From positions 1 to 64,000 of the IMG/VR virus record IMGVR_UViG_3300007535_000003: DNA of 64,000 nt; one strand, 5' to 3'. The translations under genes were made by a program, and so were the position numbers. The notes beneath the pieces were generated by a model. The model was not told the DNA's origin and made no database searches. It saw only the letters and a program-made list of their open reading frames with translations. Positions 8,561 to 18,870 of the stretch are shown here, one piece after another; the first letter of the stretch is position 1; every line of letters begins with the position of its first letter. The stretch comes from a virus.

Positions 8561-10081
8561 TTATGGTATCGGAGGTAAACTTATATCTTCATAGCTATCA
8601 TTAGAGGGAGTAGCATTATCCCATACAACCTTTATTATGTATATACCATACCTGTAAGTATCGTCAGCAGCAGCCATTAAATATATAATATCTTTACTAC
8701 TATCAGTATCTGTTTCACTAGAAGTTACGCTTTCTATGATAAAATTTGAATTGAGCCCAGCTTTAGTATTTACAGTATGACTACTTTTATATGTAAGACT
8801 TGTAGAGGTATAAGAGAATCTATGTATTACAAATAAATCATTATTATCTTCGTATCTAATAACATATAAATTATCTTCACTAGCACACATAGTATGCCCC
8901 ATCCAACCTTTTTCGCCTGTAATTTCATCGCTATATCTAACAGATCCAAACGTATTTATACCAGGATTGTTATAATCAAACTTATATCCTACAACTTCTT
9001 GATTTTCATTATAACCATCTGAATAATAAGCATTAATTGTATTACGTACAGCAAATATCTCGTTCCAAGAAGGATAAGGTCTTGCATAAAACGGTGTAGC
9101 CATTTCTTCCCTAAAATTATTCCCAGGATCTAAATTAGATGTCTCCCATTCCTGTCCCCAATTAGTTCCAGGAGTTGTATCAAGTTCCCTAATCCTAAGT
9201 TTTACAGGGTCTCCACTCCCGTCAAGTACTATAGCTGCAAAATAAGAAGTGTTTGTAAATCCTTCTCTATCTATCAACTTATGATGTATTTCTTCCCAAT
9301 CTTTGTTGGATGCTTCAGAATGATACTGAACTTCATCTTTTATAGATCCATCATTCTTAGAACCATCTAAATGATAGAAAAATGACCACACCTCTATATC
9401 ATCACCAGGACCTTCTTGTAAATCACTCATAAGGACAACAGTCCTGGGAGAGCCGGTAGAATCATAATCTGATACCATTATACTCTTTACTTTTGAATTC
9501 ATGGTATAATAATAATCACCTGTACCGTAGTCAAAAAAAGTAATATTAGCGTCAACACCATCTCTATCCTCTATTTTAAGCTCATGCCACCATACTTTTC
9601 CCTCAACATCATCTAATGTGTATATAAAAGGTATAAACAAATAAGCGCTAGAAGTGTTAGAGTTATAGTATAAGTCTATGTCTCTAAGATTACTATATGT
9701 TTCTGTGGTACTAGTATTGGGATTGTAGTAACTATTAAAAGAACTTATTAATGCAATATCGCCAGTATCCCATATTTTAAAAATAAAAATATAATCTGTA
9801 TCTGTCACAGCTACCAGATAAGGTCCAGCAGTATACATACATACAAAATAGCTATAAATAGCTGTTATAGATGAAGCTTGATCATCTCCATAATTTCTAA
9901 AATACAGTTGTTCATATCCGCTTTTATCATCTTTATGAGGATCAAAACCGGAAGGAATGTATGAAGTATCAAAATTATCTGCAATAGACTCCTCAAAAGA
10001 TTGATAAAGATTATCTGTACTAGGATTTACTTCATCTACTATATTTAATAATGTAAAACTATCTGTATTTGGTACTGCCAT
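8561..10081 (-). CDS. Tail adhesin / receptor-binding-type protein
   Basis: A 506-residue acidic protein rich in Asp, Ser, Thr and Tyr, made of short beta strands with repeating D-x-D or N-x-D turns. This is compatible with a beta-propeller or beta-helix. No catalytic motif is seen. It follows the S74-bearing tail fibre by 1 nt and precedes the lysis region, so it is probably a tail-tip or receptor-binding protein. Such genes are highly variable, which may explain why no family is recognised. The 77 bp downstream of it hold no gene. Confidence 0.55.
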   Translation of the reverse strand: MAVPNTDSFTLLNIVDEVNPSTDNLYQSFEESIADNFDTSYIPSGFDPHKDDKSGYEQLYFRNYGDDQASSITAIYSYFVCMYTAGPYLVAVTDTDYIFIFKIWDTGDIALISSFNSYYNPNTSTTETYSNLRDIDLYYNSNTSSAYLFIPFIYTLDDVEGKVWWHELKIEDRDGVDANITFFDYGTGDYYYTMNSKVKSIMVSDYDSTGSPRTVVLMSDLQEGPGDDIEVWSFFYHLDGSKNDGSIKDEVQYHSEASNKDWEEIHHKLIDREGFTNTSYFAAIVLDGSGDPVKLRIRELDTTPGTNWGQEWETSNLDPGNNFREEMATPFYARPYPSWNEIFAVRNTINAYYSDGYNENQEVVGYKFDYNNPGINTFGSVRYSDEITGEKGWMGHTMCASEDNLYVIRYEDNNDLFVIHRFSYTSTSLTYKSSHTVNTKAGLNSNFIIESVTSSETDTDSSKDIIYLMAAADDTYRYGIYIIKVVWDNATPSNDSYEDISLPPIP

Positions 10082-10082
10082 A

Positions 10083-13000
10083 TTAAATTTCCTTTAATTC
10101 TTTGATTTGTTGTTCTAATCTAACTACTTTAGCTAATAATAAGTCTATATAAGCAACCTGTTTATACCCTTCTTTATTCTCACTAACAAACTCAGGATTG
10201 ATCTTTTCAACCTGTTGAGCTGATACACCATATCTTAGATTATCACTGTCTTTAAAATTAAATGAAAATATATTAATGTCATCAATACTATCCTGGATAG
10301 CATAACAAACATTTTCTTTTAACCTCATATCTGAAGATAGTATAAAATTATTTGCTGTAATATTACTAGATACAGTCAAAGCACCTGTCATAGAAACATT
10401 ACCCAATGTATCTATAGATATGCCTTCAGAATCTCCATCTCCAGATAAATAATTACCATTAAGGTCTATATTCTGCGTAGCAATATGATTTCCGAGATTA
10501 TCACCATCTCCAGTAGCAGTACCACAATCTTCTGATTTAGCTCTAACTATGCCGTCTCCATCTACATATAAGCACCTATTACCTCCTGAAGGATCCGTTA
10601 AATTTCCAAGTTTAAGACCTGAAGATGTAAATTCGTTTACATAGGCTGTATTGGTAGAAGGCGAATCATCTGCATCTAAATTATAATAACTTTTAGTTAT
10701 ACTAGCAAATGCAGTAGTGACAGTTTTTACATATCCGTACCCTTTCCAACTTGAACCATCATTAGATTCATCTAAATATACTTTATAAGATACCGCACCA
10801 GTTACATCTGTCCACGATGATTCTAATTCACCAAAAGTTTCTTCTAAAGAAGGTATATCAAGAGTAGGTGAAGCGGATGAAGCTACTGTTTCACCTAATT
10901 TTGATTTGGCAACTATTTTAACACGATAATAAGAATCATACGTACTACCTGACGAAGTATTATAATTAGGAGATAAACTAACATTTGAAGGTACAGACAT
11001 TTGATTTATACCAACATTAGTACTATTTATATATATAGCATTAGTTGTAATATTGCCATTATCTGTAACATCTTGTAAATCTAAACCACTAGATGTTACA
11101 TACCTACCATCCAAATCCTGAGTAATTGTACCACTATCCTGTCTAGTCAGAGTTAATATACCTGTCGATGTATCAAAAGACATCAAATTTATCTTATCTC
11201 CATAGGCAGTATCCCAATTAGATATATTAAGATTAGATCCTATAACTGTACCTGATGCAGCTATATTTCCTGATACATCTAAGGCTTCTGAGGGGTAGAT
11301 GTTTTGATTAACTCCTGTATAAAAATTGCTTCCTGATCTAACTATTGTTAATGCTGTTTCAGCTATAGTTCCTTCTCTTTGTATATAGAAAGAATGATTG
11401 CTTTTACTTCTATCAAATTGGATGCGATTATCACCATCAAGATTAAAATATAATCTTCCTTGTAATGCAATACTCCCATCCACATCCAACGCCTCCGCCG
11501 CCGCTGTGGTTTTGCCTACTGAGAGATTGCCTGCAAAATAACTATTTTCTCCATCAACTCCTATTCGTACATCTCTAGTGCTGGTTCCATCTCCTTTATA
11601 GAATTCTACTGCTTTGGTTCCTGTAGTATTAGTTAACCTGAAGAATCTCATTGTTGCTGAAGACGCAGATAAATCAGGGAAATCAAAATCAGAGAATGTA
11701 GGATTATCAGACCCTCTTGAAAACTTCAATCCTCGTGGAGAACCTATCATCTTAATAGATCCCATGATATCTAAAAATTCGTCCGCCGCTGTAGTTTTGC
11801 CTATTGAAAGTCTGTCAGAAAAGTAGGAATACCCTGTGCCATCAACTTGTAAAACCCCGTCTGTGATGTTGACGTTGCCTTGTGAAAAATTATGCGTCAA
11901 TGCCCTGTAATTAATTGTTTTCCAGTCAGCAACCCCATCATCATAACTCCCTATGTTAAGGTTTTTGTCCTGATTTGAAAGTGGGGCAAGGTATCCTGAA
12001 CCCCTGTTGATGTAAATACCAGCCGATCTTAATTCTGTATATTCATCTGTCCCTGTAGTTCTAATGTATTTATCCGTACTATTCCCCTGATCAGTCACAT
12101 TTTGCAGGGTAGGAACAGATTCCAAAGGCTGGCCTGACATAGCTCCCAGATAGCCCCATTGTGTATTTGAAATAGTCTCTGTATTAATATTCTCTAACTG
12201 AGTAACCTCTGCATCCGTAAGATTTTGAAGGTTACTGCTCAAGCTCAAATCTGATAATACTTCTGAATAGCTCCTGCCTTCCAACCCATTTGCAGTAAAC
12301 TTAGCATAGTCGTTATCTGCTGCATCCGCGTCATCTATTTGAACTATCTTATTATCGGCTATACCCACATCTACATCGAATGTCCTGTTGGCAGATATAT
12401 CGCCTCCCCCAGTTAATCCTGTGCCTGCTGTTAGGGTTACGCTTGTATGATCTATATGTTCATTTGAAACATAATTGCTAAGAGAGTTATGGTCCACACC
12501 AGCTTCTAATACGCTTGCTGTTATACTATTACCAGCATCATCATATGTAAGATCAATTGAAGTAGTGTCAGTTAATATAGTTCCTACTGCATCTTGGGCT
12601 CTTTCGCCAGTGAAGTACTGATTACTAGCTCCCTCGCTTAAATCGTCAGTTGTTTTACCAGAAAAATCTGTATCAAAATCTGATGAATCATAGGTTGTCC
12701 AGCCTACATCATTTGTATAGTTTGAAAGATTAGGTTCAACCTCAAAATCCACCTCATTGTTTGTATCATCATAGGTAACAGTAATTAAGGTTTGTGTACC
12801 AGTTAGCACATCCCAGGCATAATCCTGTACAGTTTCTTTATAATTTGAAATAACAGTCAAATCGTTTGGAACAGACAATGTTATTTTGTTGTTGGTATTA
12901 TCAGGAGTTATAGTAACATTTCCACCATTAACTAAATCTACATTTCCACCAGCATTTGAAACCCCATCAATACTAACCAAGGCACTTACCTGGGTTGCTG

Positions 13001-14915
13001 TAACTGAGTGTGGATTATTCGTTAAAGCAGAATGGCTCTCCCCAATTGTTAAGGTGTTGCCTATGTCATCATAAGAAAGAGTAATTGCATCAGATGAGGC
13101 TAATAAGTTGTTTACCCTGTCATCCACCCTTTCGTTTGTATAATAAAGATTAGTCCCTTCTGACAAATCCCCTGTATCATAATTACTTAATAGAGTTGAA
13201 TGATAAGGAAGTGTATTGACAAAATCAATCCAACTGTTAGTTGTGTCCCATATACCTATATAGTTATCAGAAGGACTGTCTGGTCTTGTAGCTACAGCTT
13301 GTAAACTGCCAACTTCACCTAATCTCCAAAGATCGGTAGTTTCATCAAAACCCCAGCGATAGTTCGTCAATGTTCCCCTGTCAGCCTCCCAGCCTGCAAA
13401 ACCCGCTGTAATACCTGAACCTGTTTCACCTGAATTAATAATTGCCAGATTATCTTCTATCTCTACAGTCTCCGTATTGGTAATAAATTCAGTACCATTA
13501 ACTGTCAAATCCCCAGAAATAGTAATACTATCATCTATATATTGTCCAGATCTACCAGCTAAAAGAAGATACTGAGAATGATCATCATCCCCTAATCCTG
13601 CTAAATTACCGTGATCAGTGACACCTGATGAAGTAAATCTATCTACAAAGGGACTTTCTACACTATATAATGTAGTAGAGCTTTTCTGTACTATAATTTT
13701 CCCTATCAAAGTACTATAAGCAGAAAGAAGTCCTGGAATATCAGGTGGAGGTGTTGCGGTTTGAGCATCTTTCAGTTGATAATTACCCCTACCATACACA
13801 GTGTGTATAGAGGAATCATGTACTGCATAAACCCAATGCACCCCATACCTATTTGTAGTTAATGCAGCTAAAGTACCTGACCCATCATCATAATTTGTAT
13901 TATCAATTTCTGAGTTACTTAACACTCTTGTATGACCACCAGCACCATCCCTATACCAATAATTAAAAGTATCTGTACCAGAACTATCAAAAGAATCTAC
14001 ACTGAAACGATTAACAAGTTCAGCCCATAACACACCCTCTGTCGTTGATATATAAAGCCCAGAAGGATTGCCTATCATTAACCCTGTAGCACGCTCCACA
14101 GGAAATCGCTCTTCCCCAAAAAGTTGAACACGCCTGTTAAAATTCCAGTTGTTTGTACCACAAAGACGTATTGCAACCTCACCACCATATTTATATACCC
14201 TACCGACTGTAAAATCACGAGTGAAAGATATTGAATAAAAAGAAGTAGTGTGAGTTATTATACCTGCACTACCATCGTAAAAAATATAATTATACGCATT
14301 ATCAGTAGGCGTTAGTGTTGTCGATGACCATGTAACATGACTAAGCTTACTACCTTGTCCTTCATTCAAAGATGTAGGTACAGATTCTAAGGCAGTATCA
14401 TCATTTTTTACAACACCACCGCCTTCTGCTACAGTAACTGTTCCATCACCATTATTAGTGATTTCACCACCCCATAGCCTGCCTGCCATGCTAATATTAT
14501 CTAACCAATTTATACGTTGCCATATAATCAGATTATCCTGATAATTAATAGCATCCCTAGCTGATCCATGTAACCTACGAAGTTGAAATACAGAGAGACC
14601 TATACCAGCTCCAGTAAGTTGGCATACAAAGCCTATCATATCTTGATATGGCGCCTTGAATGAAGCCTGAGGATATTGTTGCCCTTCATTAATGTCGTAC
14701 ACCTCTACCCTATTAGTAGCTGAATCAATGATTGTAACAATTTCATAAAAATAACCTAAATAATCAATCAAGTACAAGTCCGTATTAAGCGTGCCTGCAC
14801 CCTTGTCATTTAGGTTTTTTACTGGGAGATTACACTCGTAGTAGTGATCACCTGTGGATGATAAATTAACTTGTCCTACCCTAGTTTCCCAACTTACGTT
14901 AGGTACGTATGACAT
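10083..14915 (-). CDS. Long tail fibre with C-terminal S74 intramolecular chaperone
   Basis: A 1,610-residue fibre protein. The middle carries repeats of the type 'DLSEG-NLYYT-ER' (for example LYYTNERVDDR and QYFTGERAQDA) that are typical of phage fibre shafts. The last 83 residues begin with SDMRLKENV (Ser1528-Asp1529) and contain YGVSAQQVEKI and a final leucine-rich coiled coil. This is the peptidase S74 chaperone, which trimerises the fibre and then cuts itself off at the Ser-Asp site. It is the largest intact gene in the window and lies 1 nt from the collagen-like fibre gene. Confidence 0.9.
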   Translation of the reverse strand: MSYVPNVSWETRVGQVNLSSTGDHYYECNLPVKNLNDKGAGTLNTDLYLIDYLGYFYEIVTIIDSATNRVEVYDINEGQQYPQASFKAPYQDMIGFVCQLTGAGIGLSVFQLRRLHGSARDAINYQDNLIIWQRINWLDNISMAGRLWGGEITNNGDGTVTVAEGGGVVKNDDTALESVPTSLNEGQGSKLSHVTWSSTTLTPTDNAYNYIFYDGSAGIITHTTSFYSISFTRDFTVGRVYKYGGEVAIRLCGTNNWNFNRRVQLFGEERFPVERATGLMIGNPSGLYISTTEGVLWAELVNRFSVDSFDSSGTDTFNYWYRDGAGGHTRVLSNSEIDNTNYDDGSGTLAALTTNRYGVHWVYAVHDSSIHTVYGRGNYQLKDAQTATPPPDIPGLLSAYSTLIGKIIVQKSSTTLYSVESPFVDRFTSSGVTDHGNLAGLGDDDHSQYLLLAGRSGQYIDDSITISGDLTVNGTEFITNTETVEIEDNLAIINSGETGSGITAGFAGWEADRGTLTNYRWGFDETTDLWRLGEVGSLQAVATRPDSPSDNYIGIWDTTNSWIDFVNTLPYHSTLLSNYDTGDLSEGTNLYYTNERVDDRVNNLLASSDAITLSYDDIGNTLTIGESHSALTNNPHSVTATQVSALVSIDGVSNAGGNVDLVNGGNVTITPDNTNNKITLSVPNDLTVISNYKETVQDYAWDVLTGTQTLITVTYDDTNNEVDFEVEPNLSNYTNDVGWTTYDSSDFDTDFSGKTTDDLSEGASNQYFTGERAQDAVGTILTDTTSIDLTYDDAGNSITASVLEAGVDHNSLSNYVSNEHIDHTSVTLTAGTGLTGGGDISANRTFDVDVGIADNKIVQIDDADAADNDYAKFTANGLEGRSYSEVLSDLSLSSNLQNLTDAEVTQLENINTETISNTQWGYLGAMSGQPLESVPTLQNVTDQGNSTDKYIRTTGTDEYTELRSAGIYINRGSGYLAPLSNQDKNLNIGSYDDGVADWKTINYRALTHNFSQGNVNITDGVLQVDGTGYSYFSDRLSIGKTTAADEFLDIMGSIKMIGSPRGLKFSRGSDNPTFSDFDFPDLSASSATMRFFRLTNTTGTKAVEFYKGDGTSTRDVRIGVDGENSYFAGNLSVGKTTAAAEALDVDGSIALQGRLYFNLDGDNRIQFDRSKSNHSFYIQREGTIAETALTIVRSGSNFYTGVNQNIYPSEALDVSGNIAASGTVIGSNLNISNWDTAYGDKINLMSFDTSTGILTLTRQDSGTITQDLDGRYVTSSGLDLQDVTDNGNITTNAIYINSTNVGINQMSVPSNVSLSPNYNTSSGSTYDSYYRVKIVAKSKLGETVASSASPTLDIPSLEETFGELESSWTDVTGAVSYKVYLDESNDGSSWKGYGYVKTVTTAFASITKSYYNLDADDSPSTNTAYVNEFTSSGLKLGNLTDPSGGNRCLYVDGDGIVRAKSEDCGTATGDGDNLGNHIATQNIDLNGNYLSGDGDSEGISIDTLGNVSMTGALTVSSNITANNFILSSDMRLKENVCYAIQDSIDDINIFSFNFKDSDNLRYGVSAQQVEKINPEFVSENKEGYKQVAYIDLLLAKVVRLEQQIKELKEI

Positions 14916-14916
14916 A

Positions 14917-16434
14917 TTAAGCGAATGTTAAATGTATCTTTATTAAGTAATTTTCTGTAGTTAATGATGCTAATTCTACTTTACCATTGGTAGTGTCATT
15001 AGCTAGTTTAGTATATGCTGCGTCACCAACAAAACTTACATATGTATCAGGACTACTACCAGCTTTATACATAATCCTAGCATCGAATACAGGCCTATAA
15101 TTCCCATTAGAGTCAGTAACATTATGGTTTATAATTAAATCATCTGGATCATTTTGTGTTACTCCCCCGCTAGAACCATCAGTTAAAGTCCAACCATCTG
15201 GTTTAACTGGAGTTAAAGAAAGCCTACCAGAGACAGTAGTAGCTGCATCTAATTCTATTTCAAATACTTGACCAGCAGCTGTCTCATCTTGTGTATATGG
15301 TACACCTGATAGATTTAAGTCCCAACTAGAATGACTTGTAGAACCTGTTATATGGGTTATAGTGAGATCTATAGTAGTATTACCAGCATAACTTGCTACT
15401 TCAGCATAAAATTTAGCTGTATTAGAATTGGCTACTGTTAGTACCTGACCTACTGTATAACTCATACCACTATCAGCAATGTTCATAGTAAACGTACTAC
15501 CAACTGATTTAGCTGATAGATCTATAGTATCTGTACTTGTTGTAGTATATAATGCCCCGGTTAGTGTACTTATTTGAGACCAAGTAGTAGTACCAGAAGC
15601 CTTATAATGTACACTATTATCATCAGTATTTATATAGTAAGTATCATATGTTTGGCTAGTAGTATTTGTAGGAGCCCCAGACCCATAAGTCCATTGATCC
15701 CCGTCTATGCCATCACTACCATCAGCTCCTGCAGCTCCATCTTCAACTACAGTCTGCCAAGCAGCCCCATCATATACATATGATTTATTATCTGTAGTGT
15801 TGTAATAAGCATCATTCTCTGAAGGACTTAAAGGATGACTAGATGCATCTGCAAGCCAATTAAGTGATATACCTTGAGGCCCTGTATCTCCAGTATCACC
15901 TGTAGCTCCTTTGATATTACCTATAGTGGACCAAGACCCGGAAGATTTTTTATATAAATCGTATGTATCAGTATCTATATATAGATCCCCATCATTACCC
16001 CCTGTAGGAGCCCCAGAACCTGTGGTTATAGTAGCACCATCAGTACCGTCAGTACCATCAGCACCATTGTATACAGGAAAGGTATCTGTAGAACTATCAG
16101 AATAAGTAATAGTATATGTATCAGTAGTACCTGCACTACCATCGCCAGATGTCTTGCTAACATCTGTTATACTTACACCCTGAGCTCCTGTGTCGCCTTT
16201 AAGACCAGTGTCGCCTTTGTCACCCCTGTCACCTTCAGGCCCTTGTGGTCCTTCAGGACCTATGGGACCAGAAGTAGTACCAGTAGGGGAATAATAAACA
16301 ATGTCCCACTCATAAGAGGAGACATAATTAGATTCATACTGTACAGCTTGATTTATATCATCTATATCTATGTTACTCGTAGGAACGCCATAATTATAAT
16401 TAGGCTCTGTAGTACTAACTACTATAACACTCAT
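14917..16434 (-). CDS. Tail fibre protein with collagen-like repeats
   Basis: A 505-residue protein with uninterrupted Gly-X-Y triplets from about residue 56 to 86 (GPIGPEGPQGPEG, GDRGDKGDTG) and shorter Gly-rich blocks later. Beta-rich modules with repeated 'GSGAPT' and 'DTYYINTD' motifs follow. Collagen-like triple helices are common in phage fibres. It overlaps the upstream gene by 20 nt. It probably forms part of the same fibre or adhesin complex as the S74 protein. Confidence 0.8.
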   Translation of the reverse strand: MSVIVVSTTEPNYNYGVPTSNIDIDDINQAVQYESNYVSSYEWDIVYYSPTGTTSGPIGPEGPQGPEGDRGDKGDTGLKGDTGAQGVSITDVSKTSGDGSAGTTDTYTITYSDSSTDTFPVYNGADGTDGTDGATITTGSGAPTGGNDGDLYIDTDTYDLYKKSSGSWSTIGNIKGATGDTGDTGPQGISLNWLADASSHPLSPSENDAYYNTTDNKSYVYDGAAWQTVVEDGAAGADGSDGIDGDQWTYGSGAPTNTTSQTYDTYYINTDDNSVHYKASGTTTWSQISTLTGALYTTTSTDTIDLSAKSVGSTFTMNIADSGMSYTVGQVLTVANSNTAKFYAEVASYAGNTTIDLTITHITGSTSHSSWDLNLSGVPYTQDETAAGQVFEIELDAATTVSGRLSLTPVKPDGWTLTDGSSGGVTQNDPDDLIINHNVTDSNGNYRPVFDARIMYKAGSSPDTYVSFVGDAAYTKLANDTTNGKVELASLTTENYLIKIHLTFA

Positions 16435-16951
16435 TTATATAAGGATTTTTGCATAAATTCTGTAATGACAGTAATATGCGTTTGATTTCAGTTATTTGTC
16501 CTGCAGCTGCTGAATACTCCATAGACTTAAGGTAAGTGAACATAAATATAGCACGTTGTACGTAGCTATTACTGCATACATTACAGTTATGAACATCAGG
16601 TACTAACCTCAGTATATTATAAGTACACAACCTCACATTATAGTCTAACAGTGTATTATATGTTACTTTATCTTCATTAGTCGCATTGTATTCTACTTTG
16701 TATACACCGTCCATAAATTTATCACCAGACTGCCCTACATCACTAGGTTTAACATCTATATAATCACCTATACTCCAATCTCCACTGCTATCTACGTCGG
16801 TACTATCTGCTGAAAGATCCAAACTGTAAGCAGTATCATCCCAAGTTACTGACAGACTAGCCCCAGTTAAATTAGTATCAGCATCAGAAGCTTCTGTAAT
16901 TCTAAAGGTCTCCCCGTTATCTATTTGTTCAAATGTTAATTTTAACGCCAT
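16415..16951 (-). CDS. Fibre-associated protein with cysteine-rich helical tail
   Basis: A 178-residue protein. The N-terminal beta domain (residues 1-95, MALKLTFEQIDNGETFRI) resembles the N-terminal modules of baseplate or fibre-attachment proteins. A helical C-terminal part holds VRLCTYNILR, NCNVCSNSYV and further cysteines. This two-part layout recurs beside fibre genes in Bacteroidota phages. It starts 1 nt from the methyltransferase gene and runs into the collagen-like fibre gene. The precise role is unknown. Confidence 0.6.
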   Translation of the reverse strand: MALKLTFEQIDNGETFRITEASDADTNLTGASLSVTWDDTAYSLDLSADSTDVDSSGDWSIGDYIDVKPSDVGQSGDKFMDGVYKVEYNATNEDKVTYNTLLDYNVRLCTYNILRLVPDVHNCNVCSNSYVQRAIFMFTYLKSMEYSAAAGQITEIKRILLSLQNLCKNPYINECYSS

Positions 16952-17586
16952 TATTTTTTAGGTTTCTTAGTTAAATCCATAATAATATCTTCTATAGAGT
17001 TTATATCGTGTTTAAATGCTTGTTGTCTAACCTCTTCAGATTTTAAAGTTAGTTCATTTGAGATAAGATAAGAAATTTTCGCATCAAAGTCACATTCAAA
17101 ACCCATGTGCTCTAAATTATTATTCTCCCTCCACTCTTTATCTACATATAAAAATGTCCAATCACATATACTCCTAGTATGAGTTGGATCACCGTATGCT
17201 CTTATAGAAGAATAATATGGAGAAACTATCTTAATTTTTCCATCCGGTTTTAATATCCTATATACTTCATTGAAAAATTTTATAAGACCATCCATTGGAT
17301 ACAAAAACTCTTCCTTATTTACCTTCTCCTTAAATTCTTCAAAACTATTAGACTCATTAACTATCTTTTGCAAATCTGTTGCTACATTAGTATGCGGTAT
17401 ATGTTCTATGTAGTGTCCACAATATATCTCTTCAGCACTATCCGATTCTATCGGCCAAGGAAACTTTTGCAAATTTACTACATAATCAGCAGAATCTGTA
17501 TTACTTATATCTATACCTACAAACCCTTCCTTTTTATTATTACCACACGCAAGATCTAATTTTGGTTCGTTTATTAATTTCTCCAT
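16951..17586 (-). CDS. Class I SAM-dependent methyltransferase
   Basis: A 211-residue protein. Motif I is LDLACGNNKKEGFVGIDIS (residues 11-29), with the acidic residue ending the second strand in GIDIS. Next come YCGHYIEHIPH, then EVYRILKPDGKIKIVSP, the motif seen in many small-molecule and sugar methyltransferases. This class transfers a methyl group from S-adenosylmethionine; the substrate cannot be read. Placement between fibre genes and a glycosyltransferase-like gene suggests modification of a virion glycan or a surface polysaccharide. Confidence 0.85.
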   Translation of the reverse strand: MEKLINEPKLDLACGNNKKEGFVGIDISNTDSADYVVNLQKFPWPIESDSAEEIYCGHYIEHIPHTNVATDLQKIVNESNSFEEFKEKVNKEEFLYPMDGLIKFFNEVYRILKPDGKIKIVSPYYSSIRAYGDPTHTRSICDWTFLYVDKEWRENNNLEHMGFECDFDAKISYLISNELTLKSEEVRQQAFKHDINSIEDIIMDLTKKPKK

Positions 17587-17608
17587 CCTATAATTTTTTA
17601 ATATACTC

Positions 17609-18106
17609 TTATTGTAAATACTCAGTTATACTTTCTATAAATGCTTCATACCAACCCAATTTAGTATTGCAAGACCCACATAAAAGTCCTCGCACTTCTC
17701 CTGTGTTATGGTCATGATCTACATGTGGTTGTTTTTTCAATTCGTTAAAATCTTTATTACAAATTAAACATTTATTATTTTGAACATTTTTCATTTCCTC
17801 AAAAGCATCTATAGACAACCCATAATTTACTTTTAATGCATAAGTTCTCTGTTTTTCTTTATATTCTTTGCTATCTTTTTTATTCTCATAAGACTTCTTA
17901 GCATTTGCCTTAACTTTTTCAGGATTATTTTTAACCCATTCCCTCATATATTCTCTACGCTTCTTTCTTTGACTTTCAGTTTTAGCCCATTCTCTTTTTC
18001 TTTTTCTATAAGCCTCCACATCTTTAAGTCTATATCTATCATATTTTGTTAAGCCATTTTCATCCCTTTTTTCCACTCTAGTAAACCTCATCGTTCCTTT
18101 GATCAT
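17609..18106 (-). CDS. Endonuclease VII-like HNH nuclease, likely free-standing homing endonuclease
   Basis: A 165-residue protein. A basic, helical N-terminal half (residues 20-90) is followed by the endonuclease VII-type domain: C-L-I-C near residue 116, HVDHDHNTGEVRGLLC, and CGSCN supplying the second zinc pair. The HVDHDH-N block is the catalytic beta-beta-alpha metal site. The gene overlaps the end of the glycosyltransferase-like gene by 29 nt and interrupts the late operon between two glycan-modifying genes, as free-standing homing endonucleases do. A start at MRFTRVEK (18091) is an alternative. Confidence 0.8.
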   Translation of the reverse strand: MIKGTMRFTRVEKRDENGLTKYDRYRLKDVEAYRKRKREWAKTESQRKKRREYMREWVKNNPEKVKANAKKSYENKKDSKEYKEKQRTYALKVNYGLSIDAFEEMKNVQNNKCLICNKDFNELKKQPHVDHDHNTGEVRGLLCGSCNTKLGWYEAFIESITEYLQ

Positions 18107-18800
18107 AATGACCTACTAATATAGAAGTGTCACAGGCAAACTTATACCCTTCTTTTGCAGCCTTCTTATAAAAGTAGAGATCTTGTGTATTAGATATATC
18201 TCTACCTTCTTCATCTTTACCCTGCAAAGTTTTAAACCAAGGTTTAGGTATATGTCTGAACATATCTAGTTTAAATAAGTTGAATCCCATACCAAGACCG
18301 TTAACTTGCTGTACTGTTCCTGGCTCTGGTTTAGCAGGCTTAAAGTCTTTTGGGTTTTTAGTATCCCCAAAGATCATAGGAAATCCCTTGTCACCTTTAG
18401 CCCAGTACAAACCACTGACAACATCATAATCATCCATAGATTCATATAACTTAATTAAACCATCAGAAGGTGGTAAATTATCCTCTTCTATAGTTAAAAC
18501 ATACTTAAACTTACTTAGATACTCATTATCTAATATATAGCCTATTAAAGTTTCATAAGCTTCATCCACTCTCATAGACTCTGCAAAAATAGGACCAGCT
18601 ACTGTTTGATTGGTAGGTTTCATTAATTTCATCCAAGATTGGACTACCCTAGTAGGAAAAGTTCCCCTAGTAGGACAGATTATAATAGTTGAATTATCTT
18701 TATACATTTTAGACTTTTCAACTCGCTTTACTGCTTTATCTAAATCTTCATTATTCTTACCTACACTGTCGCCTATTACTATACGTGGTTCGTGTTCCAT
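18078..18800 (-). CDS. Glycosyltransferase-like protein (GT-A fold)
   Basis: A 240-residue protein. The nucleotide-sugar-binding start is TIIICPTRGTFPTRVVQSW; next comes YVLTIEEDNLPPSDGL, with an E-E-D cluster in place of a DxD; then VSGLYWAKG and NGLGMGFNLF. This pattern occurs in phage glycosyltransferase-like proteins of the GT-A type. It probably adds sugar to a virion protein or host glycan. The C-terminus overlaps the HNH gene and may have been trimmed or reshaped by its insertion. Confidence 0.7.
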   Translation of the reverse strand: MEHEPRIVIGDSVGKNNEDLDKAVKRVEKSKMYKDNSTIIICPTRGTFPTRVVQSWMKLMKPTNQTVAGPIFAESMRVDEAYETLIGYILDNEYLSKFKYVLTIEEDNLPPSDGLIKLYESMDDYDVVSGLYWAKGDKGFPMIFGDTKNPKDFKPAKPEPGTVQQVNGLGMGFNLFKLDMFRHIPKPWFKTLQGKDEEGRDISNTQDLYFYKKAAKEGYKFACDTSILVGHYDQRNDEVY

Positions 18801-18826
18801 ACATTAATATTTGATTATAAAGAGTA

Positions 18827-18848
18827 GGGGCACCTTTTACAGTACCCC
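18827..18848 (-). terminator. Hairpin downstream of the 142-residue head protein gene
   Basis: On the minus strand GGGGTAC pairs with GTGCCCC (7 bp including one G-U) across an 8-nt loop, in the gap between two genes. There is no strong U-run after it, so it may be an attenuator or a processing site. Confidence 0.45.
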
Positions 18849-18870
18849 ACCCTAAAATTTTAAAAAACTA

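Noticed and set aside
8556-8563. Bacteroidota -7 promoter box (TAATTTTG on the minus strand) before the 108-residue gene
   Set aside because: The -7 match is good but no TTG is found at the expected -33 spacing and the motif is short in AT-rich DNA.
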